Notes: generated by a model from the sequence alone, not told the origin. A stretch of 64,000 nucleotides of DNA from JAPPHA01 sp965242975 (GCA_965242975.1 CBDETS010000007.1:3286001-3350000); one strand, 5' to 3'; counted from the stretch's first letter, positions 18,552-28,041 are shown. Made by a program: numbers and translations.

Positions 18552-19859
18552 TCATCCAAGGACGGAAAAGCTGCTCTCCATGTTGACTTCGCGCCTGCGC
18601 GAATAGAACCCGACGTCCATCGCCTCTCCGATATAAGGCAGTTCGAACTGCAGCGGGTCGCTGTCGTGATCGTTCCCGTTTTCGCACCAGGAAACCAGTT
18701 CCGCCATCATTTTCCCCGCGATCGGTGCGTTCTTGTACTGGTTTCCGCTGGTCCCGATCGCCATGTAGAATCCGGGGAGCGCCGAACAGTCGTAGACCGG
18801 AATCCAGTCGTCGGAAACATCGTACAAGTCCACGACTCCCCTCATGCGACTCGGGATCCCGAGAGAAGGGACCCGCTGCGCATACCTTAACGCCTGGTGA
18901 GTCCACTGGTCCGTAAAATTCCGGTCGTAGGTTTCGGGATCCACCCATTCCCGCGGGTCACATTCGGGGTCCTCGGAACCAATCAGGATGAAGTTGCCTT
19001 TCTCGGGCCTGACGTAACATCCGATGTCGCTGTCCGAAATCACGATCCCGTCTTTGTAGAAGTCGAAACCGTCCGGCGCCGGCACGTGCGCCACCTCCTG
19101 CTTGAGCGCCCTGGTGGAAATCGTCATGTCCTCCAGAACACCCGCCATCGCGTTGATTTCGGCCGAATATGGACCCGCGACGTTGACGACGACCGGGGCG
19201 TGGATTTCGCTGCCGTCATCGAGACTCACCCCGCTCACACGTCCGGCTCGCTTGAGAATCCCGGTCACCCTGCGGCCGAAAACAAACGACCCGCCATTCA
19301 CCTCCGACGCAAACTGCAGGTTCTGGGCGGAGAGCGCCGGGTCCGTGACATAACCAGCCGTCGGCCAAAAAATCCCGCCTTCGATATGACCGCCGTTCGG
19401 TTGGCCAAAATCCGGATCATCCATGCGCCGCGCCGGTGCGAAGCTCTGAAGATCGTAAATTGGCAACCTGTCAACGATTTGACCGGAATCCCATTCTTCG
19501 TACGGAATCCCCAGTTCATCGCAGATAGCAACGTGTTTGTTCAGGTGTCCGTTCTGCCCGGTCCGCATGACCATGCAGCCCGTCTCGCGGAATTCGGCCG
19601 TGCCCCGAGGGTCCTCAGCGCCCAGGTAATCGGCCCAGTCGCGCCAGTAATGGTATCCCTCGAAGGCGAAGGCCGTGCCGTCATGGGTGGAATAGTGAAC
19701 GCGGATGATTGCACATGACCCGCTGGTTGGCCCATGGCCCGCAGCCAGGTTCTTGTCGACCGAGATCGTCCGAAGTCCACGCCTGTTCAACTCGAGCGCA
19801 ACCGCCGCACCGATAACGCCCGCTCCGATGATGACTGCGTCTGCTGTTTCGGTCATCAT
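18552..19859 (-). CDS. FAD-dependent oxidoreductase (glycine/D-amino acid oxidase family)
   Basis: 435 residues with an N-terminal dinucleotide-binding motif (ADAVIIGAGVIGAAVALELN) of the DAO/sarcosine-oxidase family. Such enzymes oxidise secondary or D-amino acids, or related amines, with FAD. The C-terminal GTSGNQYKNAPIAGKMMAE fits the conserved FAD-binding end. ATG codons at 19859 and 19856 both follow GGGAG; the second has better spacing and overlaps the sulfatase stop. It is the last gene of an ilvD-TAXI-sulfatase-oxidase operon, which suggests breakdown of an imported organic acid or sulfated amine, though the substrate is unknown. Confidence 0.82.
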   Translation of the reverse strand: MMTETADAVIIGAGVIGAAVALELNRRGLRTISVDKNLAAGHGPTSGSCAIIRVHYSTHDGTAFAFEGYHYWRDWADYLGAEDPRGTAEFRETGCMVMRTGQNGHLNKHVAICDELGIPYEEWDSGQIVDRLPIYDLQSFAPARRMDDPDFGQPNGGHIEGGIFWPTAGYVTDPALSAQNLQFASEVNGGSFVFGRRVTGILKRAGRVSGVSLDDGSEIHAPVVVNVAGPYSAEINAMAGVLEDMTISTRALKQEVAHVPAPDGFDFYKDGIVISDSDIGCYVRPEKGNFILIGSEDPECDPREWVDPETYDRNFTDQWTHQALRYAQRVPSLGIPSRMRGVVDLYDVSDDWIPVYDCSALPGFYMAIGTSGNQYKNAPIAGKMMAELVSWCENGNDHDSDPLQFELPYIGEAMDVGFYSRRREVNMESSFSVLG

Positions 19860-21571
19860 TGATCTCCCTTGTCTGACACCAACACGCCCCGAACGGGCCG
19901 CGCCCGGTTTTTCCCCCTGCCCGGAGGTCCCACATATTTCGAGATCAGTTCCGGCTCAATCTCCGAAACGTCGTGCGGCCCGAGGATGATGCCGGTTCTC
20001 TCCGACTTGCCCCGCATTGCCTCGATCTGTTCATCGGAGCGGGTCGTGCGCTGGGACATCCGTCGCGCCCACCGTCCCAGCCGCCCATACATCATGTCCC
20101 GGACCTCCGCATGACGCGGGCAATCGCCCAGATCCACGAACTCGTCCGGGTCGGTCTCAAGATCGAACAGCATCGGCCGCATTCCACCCTCTGCATGAAC
20201 GAACTTCCAGCGTTTGTCCGCAACCATGAACAACCGGGCATCACGGGAAGAAACACCGAGTCTCGCCGCGATCGGCGAAACCGAATAGTCATACTCGCTG
20301 ATCGCGCAGCTTCTCCATGAAGCCGGTTCCTCCCCGCGAATGAAGGGCAACAGGGACCGGCCTTCGACAATGTGGCCCGGGACAACTCCCCCGCCAGCCG
20401 CGATGAATGTCGCAGCCATGTCAATTGACTCGACGAGCGCATCGCAGGTGCTTCCGCGTGTCGAATCCGCCCTGAGGTCCGGGTCATAAACGATCAGGGG
20501 AACCTTGACCGACGGTTCGTGGAACAGGTTCTTTTCCCCGAGCCAGTGGTCGCCCAGGTAGTCGCCGTGGTCAGACGTGAGGACGATCATGGTGTCCTCC
20601 ATCCGACCTGACGCCTCCATATGATCCAGCAACCGGCCGAGTTGATCGTCGCACTGCTTGATCAGCCCCATGTACGCGACGACGACCGTTTCCCGTACAT
20701 CCTTTCGACTCAGCGCCTTGCTGATCGGGTTCCGGGTAAAGGCAGCGTATACGGGATGCGGGTTCTCCAACTCCGCATGGCTCCGATGAACCGGAACGAC
20801 TTGGTTCCCGCCAAACATCTCGTGGTACGGTGCGGGCACGATATAGGGCCAATGCGGCTTGATGTAGGACAGATGGCACAGCCAGGGTTTTGATGTCCCG
20901 TCAGCGCGCTCATCCAGAAACTCGATCGCGCGCGATGTCAGCCAGGGAGTTTCCGAATCCGGCTCGTCGATATTGGCACTCCGGCCCGCATTCATGAGCA
21001 GAAACCCGCTCGCCATGTTTGCGTCGTCGCCAATTCCGGAGTTCGCAAAATCGTGCCACGGATTTTCGCCGATGTAACCCCTGGAATTCAGGTACGCGTT
21101 GTACGGCGACCGGCCCTCGTCGTAGTATCCGTCGGGACCGTGAGCCCAGAGACCGTCGTCCCTGACGAAAATGTCGAATCCGCACTCGGCCACCCGCGCG
21201 CCGATGACGCTGTCCGGCTCAAGCCCCAGGCGTTTCATGCCTTCGGCATCTGCCCTCATGTGGGTGCGACCAACAAGCCAGCAATCCATTCCGATCCGGC
21301 GCATGTGGTCGCCAAGGGTCAATTCCCCCACCTTGAGTGGAAACCCGTTCCATTGCGCACCGTGGCTGTGGGCATAGCGACCGGTATAGAATGACATCCT
21401 GGAGGCACCGCAGATCGGCGACTGAACGTAGCATCGGCTGAATCTCACGCCCTGTGCTGCCAGCCGGTCCATGTTCGGCGTATCCAGGAACGGATGGCCG
21501 GCGCACGACAGGTAGTCGAACCGCAGCTGGTCATACATGATGAACAGGATATTCCTGACACGCCCCGGCAT
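19856..21571 (-). CDS. Sulfatase / alkaline phosphatase superfamily hydrolase
   Basis: 571 residues. The N-terminus NILFIMYDQLRFDYLS supplies metal-binding Asp residues. The active-site region is SPICGASRMSFYTGRYAHSH: Cys54-Gly-Ala-Ser-Arg58 is a C-x-A/P-S-R formylglycine-type motif, so the Cys must be matured by a formylglycine-generating enzyme. TSDHGDYLGDHWLGEKNLFH carries further metal and substrate residues. No signal peptide is apparent, so it probably acts in the cytoplasm. Some relatives are phosphonate monoester hydrolases or choline-sulfatase-like enzymes; the substrate cannot be assigned. It is coupled to the downstream oxidase by a 4-nt overlap. Confidence 0.85.
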   Translation of the reverse strand: MPGRVRNILFIMYDQLRFDYLSCAGHPFLDTPNMDRLAAQGVRFSRCYVQSPICGASRMSFYTGRYAHSHGAQWNGFPLKVGELTLGDHMRRIGMDCWLVGRTHMRADAEGMKRLGLEPDSVIGARVAECGFDIFVRDDGLWAHGPDGYYDEGRSPYNAYLNSRGYIGENPWHDFANSGIGDDANMASGFLLMNAGRSANIDEPDSETPWLTSRAIEFLDERADGTSKPWLCHLSYIKPHWPYIVPAPYHEMFGGNQVVPVHRSHAELENPHPVYAAFTRNPISKALSRKDVRETVVVAYMGLIKQCDDQLGRLLDHMEASGRMEDTMIVLTSDHGDYLGDHWLGEKNLFHEPSVKVPLIVYDPDLRADSTRGSTCDALVESIDMAATFIAAGGGVVPGHIVEGRSLLPFIRGEEPASWRSCAISEYDYSVSPIAARLGVSSRDARLFMVADKRWKFVHAEGGMRPMLFDLETDPDEFVDLGDCPRHAEVRDMMYGRLGRWARRMSQRTTRSDEQIEAMRGKSERTGIILGPHDVSEIEPELISKYVGPPGRGKNRARPVRGVLVSDKGDQ

Positions 21572-21585
21572 TGCGGGCCTCCCTG

Positions 21586-22680
21586 CTAATCCGGGTCCGC
21601 CGTGCCTGCGATCGTCCCGCTTTCACCAACAGGCGGGACGTCGAGACCGATTTCGGCGTAATATCTGAGTGCACCGGGATGCAGCCGGAAACTCAAGGCG
21701 TCGAACGCCCGGTCAAGCGTGACCCGCTCCATGTACCGTGCCTCGGAACGAAACCGTTGCATGTTGTCCCAGAAATGTCGGGTCATTTCGTAGACGAGTC
21801 GTTCATCGAAATCCATTCGGGCGACGACACCAGCGATGGCCGCAACCGTGTAGACCGGTCGCGTATTGGCGACGCGCCTCGAGTACACATTCTCTGGAAT
21901 TCCTTCGAGTCTCCGCCCGATCGAGTTGGTCACCTCGTGCGCCCACTCGGGAAGTGCCGCGGCTTCTTCAGGTGACAGCCCGAGCAACCGCACATGATTT
22001 TTTCGGGCGATCTGATCGACCTCGGGAAACGGCGGGATACCCGCCGTGACGTAGACATCAATTTCCCGGCTGCGAAATGCCCGTTTCGCGGACTCCGGAT
22101 CCGCTTTCTGAATCACGAAGTCGATCCCGGGGACGAGGCCGGTCGCCGCCTTGATCCACTCCAGCGCCACCTGCCTGACAACCGAGCCAGGCGGGCCCGG
22201 GAAGACCCGTCTCCTGCGCAGGTCCGACAACTGCCGGATGTCGCTGTCACCGTGAACGACGAAATGCCACGCACCGGCAGGAAACCAGAAAACCAGGCCG
22301 AGGTCTTGACTGAGGGCAGGAGCATCCTCGAGCCAGCCGAACACCCCCTGTCCCTGGATCATCTGGAGCAGGAGTTCCGGCGAAGACAGGACAATGTCGC
22401 GTTGCCCTTTTGCGGCCTCGACCATGTGTATCGCCATGTTCGTGCCATGAGAAACGCTCACGCGAACCCGGTCGGAATCGACCGCCGCAAAGGACAGCAG
22501 GAACGCCATCACCTGGTCCGTCGAAGACCCGGGCGGTCCGGTAATCACGCGAACCGGTGCCGGTGCGTCTCCCGAACCGGCCGGGACTGCCACCCCGACG
22601 CCCAGGACCAGCGCAAGGATGATACAGCCGGCCCGCCGATTTCGGTGCGAAATCCGGGAAAATCGAGCGAAAAATGTCAA
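21586..22680 (-). CDS. TAXI-family TRAP transporter solute-binding protein
   Basis: About 364 residues. After a hydrophobic N-terminal segment (GCIILALVLGVGVAVPAG) the mature protein starts PVRVITGPPGSSTDQVMAFL, and GTNMAIHMVEAAKGQRDIVL follows, both typical of TAXI proteins that deliver ligands to TRAP transporters. A TTG at 22680 is a candidate start, because the longer frame from 22752 overlaps ilvD and has no signal-like start; the start is uncertain. No TRAP membrane subunits are nearby, so it must use permeases encoded elsewhere or have another role. It follows ilvD in the same operon. Confidence 0.75.
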   Translation of the reverse strand: MTFFARFSRISHRNRRAGCIILALVLGVGVAVPAGSGDAPAPVRVITGPPGSSTDQVMAFLLSFAAVDSDRVRVSVSHGTNMAIHMVEAAKGQRDIVLSSPELLLQMIQGQGVFGWLEDAPALSQDLGLVFWFPAGAWHFVVHGDSDIRQLSDLRRRRVFPGPPGSVVRQVALEWIKAATGLVPGIDFVIQKADPESAKRAFRSREIDVYVTAGIPPFPEVDQIARKNHVRLLGLSPEEAAALPEWAHEVTNSIGRRLEGIPENVYSRRVANTRPVYTVAAIAGVVARMDFDERLVYEMTRHFWDNMQRFRSEARYMERVTLDRAFDALSFRLHPGALRYYAEIGLDVPPVGESGTIAGTADPD

Positions 22681-22693
22681 GTCTTGTGCTTCG

Positions 22694-24547
22694 TCAACCT
22701 TGCGGGTCCAGGCGAATGGCGCCCTGGCTTGCGTTTCCAACCAGCGCCGCATACGCCCTCAGCGCCTTCGAAACCTTGCGCTTGCGCGGCTTCACGGGCT
22801 GCCATCCTGCCGGATATCCAGCATCCATTTCCGCCCTGCGGTCTGCGAGTTGTTCCGTCGTCAGGCGAACGTTGATCTGGCGATTTGGAATGTCGATGTC
22901 GATCATGTCGCCCTCCCTGATCAAGCCGATATTGCCTCCCTCTGCGGCTTCGGGAGACACATGCCCGATGGAGAGGCCTGATGTCCCTCCGGAAAACCGG
23001 CCGTCTGTGACGAGAGCGCATGCGGCCCCCAGTTTCATCGACTTCAGATAGCTGGTCGGGTAAAGCATCTCCTGCATGCCCGGTCCTCCACGGGGACCTT
23101 CGTAGCGGATCACCACGACATCTCCGGCCGCGACCTCTCCGCCCAGGATCCGCTTGACTGCCTCGTCCTGCGATTCGCACACAAGTGCAGGCCCGGAAAA
23201 CTTCAGGATGCTTTCGTCCACCCCGGCTGTTTTCACGACGCAGCCATCTTCGGCTATGTTGCCGAATAATACCGCGAGACCACCGTCCTGTGAAAACGCA
23301 TGCGTCGCATTTCGAATGACGCCATTCTCTCGGTCGAGATCCAGTTCCTTGTACCGTCGATCCTGCGAAAACGCTGTCTGGGTCCGAACACCGCCCGGGG
23401 CCGCCAGGAACAGGTTGCACACTGCCGAATCCCCGGACTTCGCGATGTCCCAGGTGTCGAGAGCTTCGCCCAGGCTGGCGGAATGAATCGTCGACACCGA
23501 CCGGTCGATGAGCCCGGCCCTGTCGAGCTCTCCCAGGATTGCGAAGATTCCGCCTGCCCGGTGCACATCCTCCATGTGAACATTCGAGACCGCCGGCGCG
23601 ACCTTGCACAGGCATGGCGTGTGACGTGAAAGGGCATCAATGTCATCGAGGGTGAAATCAACGTTGCCTTCATGGGCAATGGCCAGAAGATGCAGGATCG
23701 TGTTCGTCGAACCGCCCATCGCGATGTCGAGAGACATCGCGTTCCTGAACGCCGACTTTGTCGCGATTCCGCGGGGTGTGACACTGGCATCGCCATTTTC
23801 GTAGCGCTGTCGCGCAAGTGCCACGATTCGCTGGCCGGCCTGGCGGAAGAGGGCCTGCCTGTCCGCATGGGTGGCAAGGATCGACCCGTTGCCGGGAAAC
23901 GCAACGCCAAGAGCCTCCGCCAGGCAGTTCATGGAGTTGGCGGTGAACATTCCCGAACAGGAACCACAGGTCGGGCAGGCATTTCGCTCGAATTCGGCGA
24001 CTTCTTCATCCGACAGGTCGGGATTTGCCGCCTGAACCATGGCATCAACGAGGTCGACGGCCCGTTCCTTGCCCTTGACGACGACTTTCCCCGCCTCCAT
24101 GGGCCCGCCCGAGACAAAAATCGCCGGCACGTCGAGACGCATAGCCGCCATCAGCATGCCCGGCGTGATCTTGTCGCAGTTGGAAATGCAGACCATGGCG
24201 TCGGCGCAATGGGCATTGACCATGTATTCCACGCTGTCGGCGATGACTTCGCGGGACGGCAATGAATACAGCATTCCATCATGCCCCATGGCGATGCCGT
24301 CATCCACCGCGATCGTGTTGAACTCCTTGGCGACGCCCCCCGCGTTCTCGATCTCCCGTGCGACGAGCTGTCCAAGGTCCTTCAGGTGGACGTGACCCGG
24401 AACAAACTGGGTAAAGGAATTCACGACGGCAATGATCGGTTTTCCGAAATCGCCGTCCTTCATTCCGGTCGCCCGCCACAGTCCGCGCGCCCCGGCCATG
24501 TTGCGTCCGTGGGTCGTTGTGCGGGATCGATAGGGTATCATTGCCAT
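22694..24547 (-). CDS. ilvD: Dihydroxy-acid dehydratase
   Basis: 617 residues, the normal length for E. coli-type IlvD, which dehydrates 2,3-dihydroxy-3-methyl acids in valine, leucine and isoleucine synthesis. Signature segments: RTTTHGRNMAGARGLWRATG, ISNCDKITPGMLMA, and the Fe-S region CPTCGSCSGMFTANSMNCL. The ATG at 24547 is chosen because GGAGG lies 8 nt upstream; a GTG at 24553 would be too close. It is the first gene of the minus-strand operon with the TAXI protein, sulfatase and FAD oxidase. It may be the housekeeping enzyme or a paralogue acting on sugar acids; sequence favours the former. Confidence 0.95.
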   Translation of the reverse strand: MAMIPYRSRTTTHGRNMAGARGLWRATGMKDGDFGKPIIAVVNSFTQFVPGHVHLKDLGQLVAREIENAGGVAKEFNTIAVDDGIAMGHDGMLYSLPSREVIADSVEYMVNAHCADAMVCISNCDKITPGMLMAAMRLDVPAIFVSGGPMEAGKVVVKGKERAVDLVDAMVQAANPDLSDEEVAEFERNACPTCGSCSGMFTANSMNCLAEALGVAFPGNGSILATHADRQALFRQAGQRIVALARQRYENGDASVTPRGIATKSAFRNAMSLDIAMGGSTNTILHLLAIAHEGNVDFTLDDIDALSRHTPCLCKVAPAVSNVHMEDVHRAGGIFAILGELDRAGLIDRSVSTIHSASLGEALDTWDIAKSGDSAVCNLFLAAPGGVRTQTAFSQDRRYKELDLDRENGVIRNATHAFSQDGGLAVLFGNIAEDGCVVKTAGVDESILKFSGPALVCESQDEAVKRILGGEVAAGDVVVIRYEGPRGGPGMQEMLYPTSYLKSMKLGAACALVTDGRFSGGTSGLSIGHVSPEAAEGGNIGLIREGDMIDIDIPNRQINVRLTTEQLADRRAEMDAGYPAGWQPVKPRKRKVSKALRAYAALVGNASQGAIRLDPQG

Positions 24548-24657
24548 GACCACTGCCTCCGGTTGCGTTCAATCACCGTCCCCTGCACCAGGTTGCCAAT
24601 GATATACAGTAATTGCGCAGGATTTCGAATCCGCTGCGCATACGACCTCCACGAGCG

Positions 24658-25299
24658 TCATTTTCCGGACCGGCGCAATGCGGAAACGAGGAATCGCCAA
24701 AGCGATCCCACTTTCGCCGCGACAGGTCGAAAAATCCATCCGAGCCGCTCCAATATCGGCGTGATTCGGCGAACATAGAAACGCCGGGTGACCCGGTAAA
24801 GAGCGAAAAACAACCCCGCCAGGACCGTCAACAGGACAAGGCTGAACCACGGAAACGTCGACGCATCGGGCCCCTCCACCTGCCTGATGGAGACGGCGTT
24901 CGGGTAAATCGTCATCAACTCACTGCGCCATCCATAATGCGTAATGGCGACCCAGACCGGATCCTCTTCCGTGCTCGCAAGTGTCTTTGCCTCGGCATTC
25001 AGATTGGCACTGTCGACCTTGAAGTACGGCGGCCAGCCGAATCCGGTGTCCTCGTTGCGGTAGACCATCAGGCTGCCATCGGGCATGGCTGCATCGATGA
25101 AGAAGACATCGCGCGTTTCGAGGTTGGCCGTTCCGGCGGGGGATTGCGCCCAGAAAACACCCGTCAGGCCGAAGTCGATCCGGCGCTCATAGGCATCAAT
25201 GATCCTGGCGATGTCCTTTTGAGGAAGCGTGTAGTGCAGGAACGTCGCGAGAATTGCGAGTATGACGACATGGGGAAAAAACCGCGCCAGGTACCGCAT
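24658..25299 (-). CDS. DUF1523 family membrane protein
   Basis: 213 residues. An N-terminal membrane segment (FFPHVVILAILATFLHYTLP) is followed by a periplasmic domain with RDVFFIDAAMPDGSLMVYRN and VAITHYGWRSELMTIYPNAV, then a second membrane segment (WFSLVLLTVLAGLFFALY) and a basic tail. This layout is characteristic of the DUF1523 family, common in Rhodobacterales and other alphaproteobacteria; function is unknown. The ATG at 25299 has GGGAG upstream; the frame extends to 25431 but without a good site. Confidence 0.8.
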   Translation of the reverse strand: MRYLARFFPHVVILAILATFLHYTLPQKDIARIIDAYERRIDFGLTGVFWAQSPAGTANLETRDVFFIDAAMPDGSLMVYRNEDTGFGWPPYFKVDSANLNAEAKTLASTEEDPVWVAITHYGWRSELMTIYPNAVSIRQVEGPDASTFPWFSLVLLTVLAGLFFALYRVTRRFYVRRITPILERLGWIFRPVAAKVGSLWRFLVSALRRSGK

Positions 25300-25502
25300 G
25301 ACTCGAACTCCCTTGACGTGACCCGCCCGACCGGCACGGACAGGAACCCGTTGTTTACACGTTTGACGCCATAGTCGATAGTGCGCGGTGTTGAAACGCG
25401 GTTTGGCCACCATGCAATGTTGCGGGGTCACGGATCAATGACACGAATCGGGGCTCCCCCGTTCCAATTCGGAAGCGCAGGTTTCGGTCTTCGGGCAGCC
25501 CG

Positions 25503-26498
25503 ATGAAACCGGGACCGCACAACCTGATCACCGATGTCGACGGCATTCTCGTCGGGAACGCAACGGACGAATCACTGAAGTCCGGAGTCACTGTCCTCGC
25601 GTCTGATCGACCGTTCACCGCGGCGGTCCACATCATGGGCGGTGCTCCGGGAACCCGGGAGACCGACCTGCTCCAGCCGTCCCGGCTGGTCGAACAGGTG
25701 GACGCACTCGTCCTCTCCGGAGGATCGGCTTTTGGTCTCGATGCGGCGTCCGGTGTTGCCGATGCGCTTGCCGTTGCCGGAAGGGGATACACCGTCGGGG
25801 ATGTCAGGGTTCCGATCGTCCCTGCTGCCATTCTCTTTGACCTCCTTAACGGGGGGGACAAGAACTGGGCCACGAATCCATACCGGGAACTCGGTCGGCA
25901 CGCATTCAACGTTGCAAAGAGTCAGTTCGATCTCGGATCGGTCGGGGCAGGCACCGGCGCGACAACCGCAAACCTGAAAGGAGGACTTGGTTCCGCATCA
26001 CTGCAGCTTGACGGGGGTCTGGTGGTCGGAGCCCTGGTGGCGGCCAATCCGGTCGGCGCGGTCACGGTTCCAGGCAGTAACCGGTTCTGGGCCGCGGCTT
26101 TCGAGATCGACGGTGAGTTCGGAGGCGCGGGCCTGCCGGAGACCGCACCGAATCCCGAACAGACGTTTCTGGGCAAACACACCGTTCTGGATGAATCGGC
26201 AAATACGACGATCGCGGTGGTCGCCACGAATGCCGATCTGAACCGGGGGCAGGCAGAACGCATGGCAATTTCCGCCCACGACGGTTTGGCGCGTTCCATT
26301 GTTCCGTCCCATACCCCATTCGACGGCGACCTGGTTTTCGCTGCAGCGACTTCGACACGGTCACGGCTGATCACACCGACCGACCTGCTTTCCCTCTGCC
26401 ACGCATCATCTCTGTGCCTGGCACGGGCCGTTGCACGGGCCATTCGATACGCAAAGCCCGAACCCGGCGATTTGCTCCCGTGCTGGAACCAAGTCTGA
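25503..26498 (+). CDS. P1/S58 family peptidase (DmpA-like)
   Basis: 331 residues. The start GPHNLITDVDGILVGNATD and the central DALVLSGGSAFGLDAASGV match the S58 (DmpA, L-aminopeptidase D-Ala-esterase) family, which matures by self-cleavage before a catalytic Ser/Thr. The segment containing GAGTGATTANLKGGLGSASL is also conserved in the family. It acts on N-terminal residues of small peptides or amides. It stands alone, divergent from the DUF1523 gene. Confidence 0.88.
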   Translation: MKPGPHNLITDVDGILVGNATDESLKSGVTVLASDRPFTAAVHIMGGAPGTRETDLLQPSRLVEQVDALVLSGGSAFGLDAASGVADALAVAGRGYTVGDVRVPIVPAAILFDLLNGGDKNWATNPYRELGRHAFNVAKSQFDLGSVGAGTGATTANLKGGLGSASLQLDGGLVVGALVAANPVGAVTVPGSNRFWAAAFEIDGEFGGAGLPETAPNPEQTFLGKHTVLDESANTTIAVVATNADLNRGQAERMAISAHDGLARSIVPSHTPFDGDLVFAAATSTRSRLITPTDLLSLCHASSLCLARAVARAIRYAKPEPGDLLPCWNQV

Positions 26499-27224
26499 AT
26501 CCGGAATCATGACCTTCAGGAATCACGGGTTCACGCCAGTAGTGCAATTGTTGTCGGCTGCGCATGACGTGCGCAACATCGGTCTTCGCGATTTCGCTTT
26601 CCCGCAAGTCGCCTGGCTGCCTCGGGCTCGTGGCTTGGGGAATGCAAGGTTCCACTGTGCCACGACGGTTCGCTGCAAACCTGGCACGGCAAAGGGACGA
26701 AAGTTCCGAAATCACCTGCCGACGAATGGCAACACGGCATCATCGATTCAAAGCAGGCCGTGAGCGACCCACCCGGGTTGCGCCGGTATCCGAGCCCGGA
26801 TTTCCGGCATCTGTTCGAACTGCATCTGGACGGCCGGACCGAAACCGTCGGGGTCACTGCGGAGCAACTCGTGCATGTTCTTTCCGGCCGAACCTCCGCG
26901 CGACCTTCGTTGCGGGTGATCCCGCGGGATGTCCGCCCAAGGGCCGTACCATCCCGGGAGGCGGAAAACTGCTGCGTGGCCAACGACCGGTTACTCGCCA
27001 TGCCCGGCGGGATGACGGCGCGGTTGATCCGCGGCGATCTCAGGTCCGGGGGGAGCATCAACGACGGGCGGGGCGCGGTGATGCTCCTCAGCCCCCGTGA
27101 CGGCCTGTGCCGCCAATGCCCCATCACCTGCCGCCCGGTACGGCCTTGACAGCCGCGCGACAAGGAGATCGCCGAACTCGCCTGACCCACGCCACCAGAT
27201 CCTGTTTTACGACGACCGCGGAGT
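26499..27224. other. Degenerate region without an identified gene
   Basis: One plus-strand frame (26760-27149, GTG start) reads YPSPDFRHLFELHLDGRTET and might be a hypothetical or phage-derived protein, but I recognise no family and see no clear ribosome binding site. The stretch leads directly into prophage fragments and the short repeat at 27225, so it is best seen as decayed accessory DNA. Confidence 0.4.
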
Positions 27225-27254
27225 CGGCAAATCCCTTGCGCGCGTGGGAAATCT
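27225..27254. repeat. Dispersed I-E-like repeat, copy 1
   Basis: CGGCAAATCCCTTGCG then CGCGTGGGAAATCT (30 bp). The last 26 bases recur exactly at 27863-27888 and 27925-27950. It is inserted in, or abuts, the phage fragment that follows. Confidence 0.8.
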
Positions 27255-27507
27255 GGTGAAAGGGCACCCGGAGATCGTCGGTAGGGACTACGCGGTTGTC
27301 GAGGTGGCCATTGATCGCGGCGTGTGGTTCGAGGACTGGAGCGAACATCATGTGCAGGGGTTCGTCCGAGTCGGGCGCCAGTGGTGGAAAGTCGTCCTCA
27401 AGCGCACGGAGGACCTGCGGCGCATCTACATGGTGAGCATGCACAAGGTCGAGGAGCGCAAGATGGTCAGCGCACGGCGAAACCACGCCGTGATTCGCGA
27501 TGGCTGA
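27255..27507 (+). pseudogene. Mu-like phage head-morphogenesis protein, C-terminal fragment
   Basis: The frame after the repeat reads VKGHPEIVGRDYAVVEVAID, then VGRQWWKVVLKRTEDLRRIY, VSMHKVEERKM and ends at a stop at 27505-27507. This resembles the C-terminal nuclease-like end (barnase/RelE-like fold) that follows the portal-associated head protein in Mu-type phages. The N-terminal part is missing. The next recognisable fragment downstream is an I-protease start, the order expected in Mu. Assignment rests on pattern memory, so moderate confidence. Confidence 0.45.
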
Positions 27508-27732
27508 TCGTGGTGCCGTGCGGGCCGCCCATCCCCGCGCTCGCCCGGTAGGCATGAGGTGCTGGCGAAAATGACTCCGGCGCCACGTTCGTCAATAGGC
27601 CGTGTGAGCAGCGTTTTCAAGGGCCTTCATTAGCCGTTTCAACGGTGTTTCAACGCCGCATTCAGGAAGCATGCTTCCCTGAACAGCACGCTTCCGACCG
27701 TCCATATTCGTGTACGAAACACGGGGACCTGC

Positions 27733-27858
27733 ATGAGCGCACTTGACGGCTGGATCGACATCTGCCGCACCGGCATCTGGAAGGACATGGACGACCGGAC
27801 CGTTCCGGTGACCGCGTCCGACCTCGACGGGTTCGTCTCCGCGCATGCGTCCGGGGAT
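27733..27858 (+). pseudogene. Mu I-like phage protease, N-terminal fragment
   Basis: ATG at 27733 with GGGGAC upstream opens a frame reading GWIDICRTGIWKDMDDRTVP, VTASDLDGFVSAHASGDP. This fits the start of the Mu I (protease/scaffold) family, which typically begins with a G-T-x-T-D-M-x-G-R-x-V-x-F block followed by an L-D-x-I-V helix. The homology breaks off exactly at the I-E-like repeat (27859), so only about 42 residues remain. Confidence 0.5.
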
Positions 27859-27950
27859 CCGAAAATCCCTTGCGCGCGTGGGAAATCTTCGGCAGCCCGG
27901 CCTCGCGCAGCATGCGGACTCGGCAAATCCCTTGCGCGCGTGGGAAATCT
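27859..27950. repeat. Two I-E-like repeats with a 32-bp interval (possible relic CRISPR)
   Basis: Copies 2 and 3 of the repeat lie at 27859-27888 and 27921-27950 and share 26 exact bases (AAATCCCTTGCG followed by CGCGTGGGAAATCT). The unique interval 27889-27920 is 32 bp, the usual spacer length of type I-E. In reverse orientation the repeat (TTCCCACGCGCG, then CAAGGGATTTGCCG) has the layout of I-E repeats, TTCCCC-CGC-GGGGAT-CCG. The outer bases of copy 2 differ, as in terminal repeats. No Cascade genes are near, and only two units exist, so a small mobile palindromic element is an equally good explanation. Confidence 0.45.
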
Positions 27951-28041
27951 GCCAGAACGAGGTGCCTTCCCGGCAATTTGCCAAATTCGAATTCTTGCGC
28001 CATTGTGTCATTAGTGGGTTAACCAAGACACGGCACGTGTT

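Noticed and set aside
24658..25431. Starting the DUF1523 protein at 25431
   Set aside because: The first 44 residues are not conserved-looking; the ATG at 25299 has a ribosome site and begins directly with the membrane segment.
27660..27680. Palindrome GGAAGCATGCTTCC near 27667, seen also near 5690
   Set aside because: Two occurrences, one in coding sequence, are not enough to argue for a regulatory site or uptake signal.
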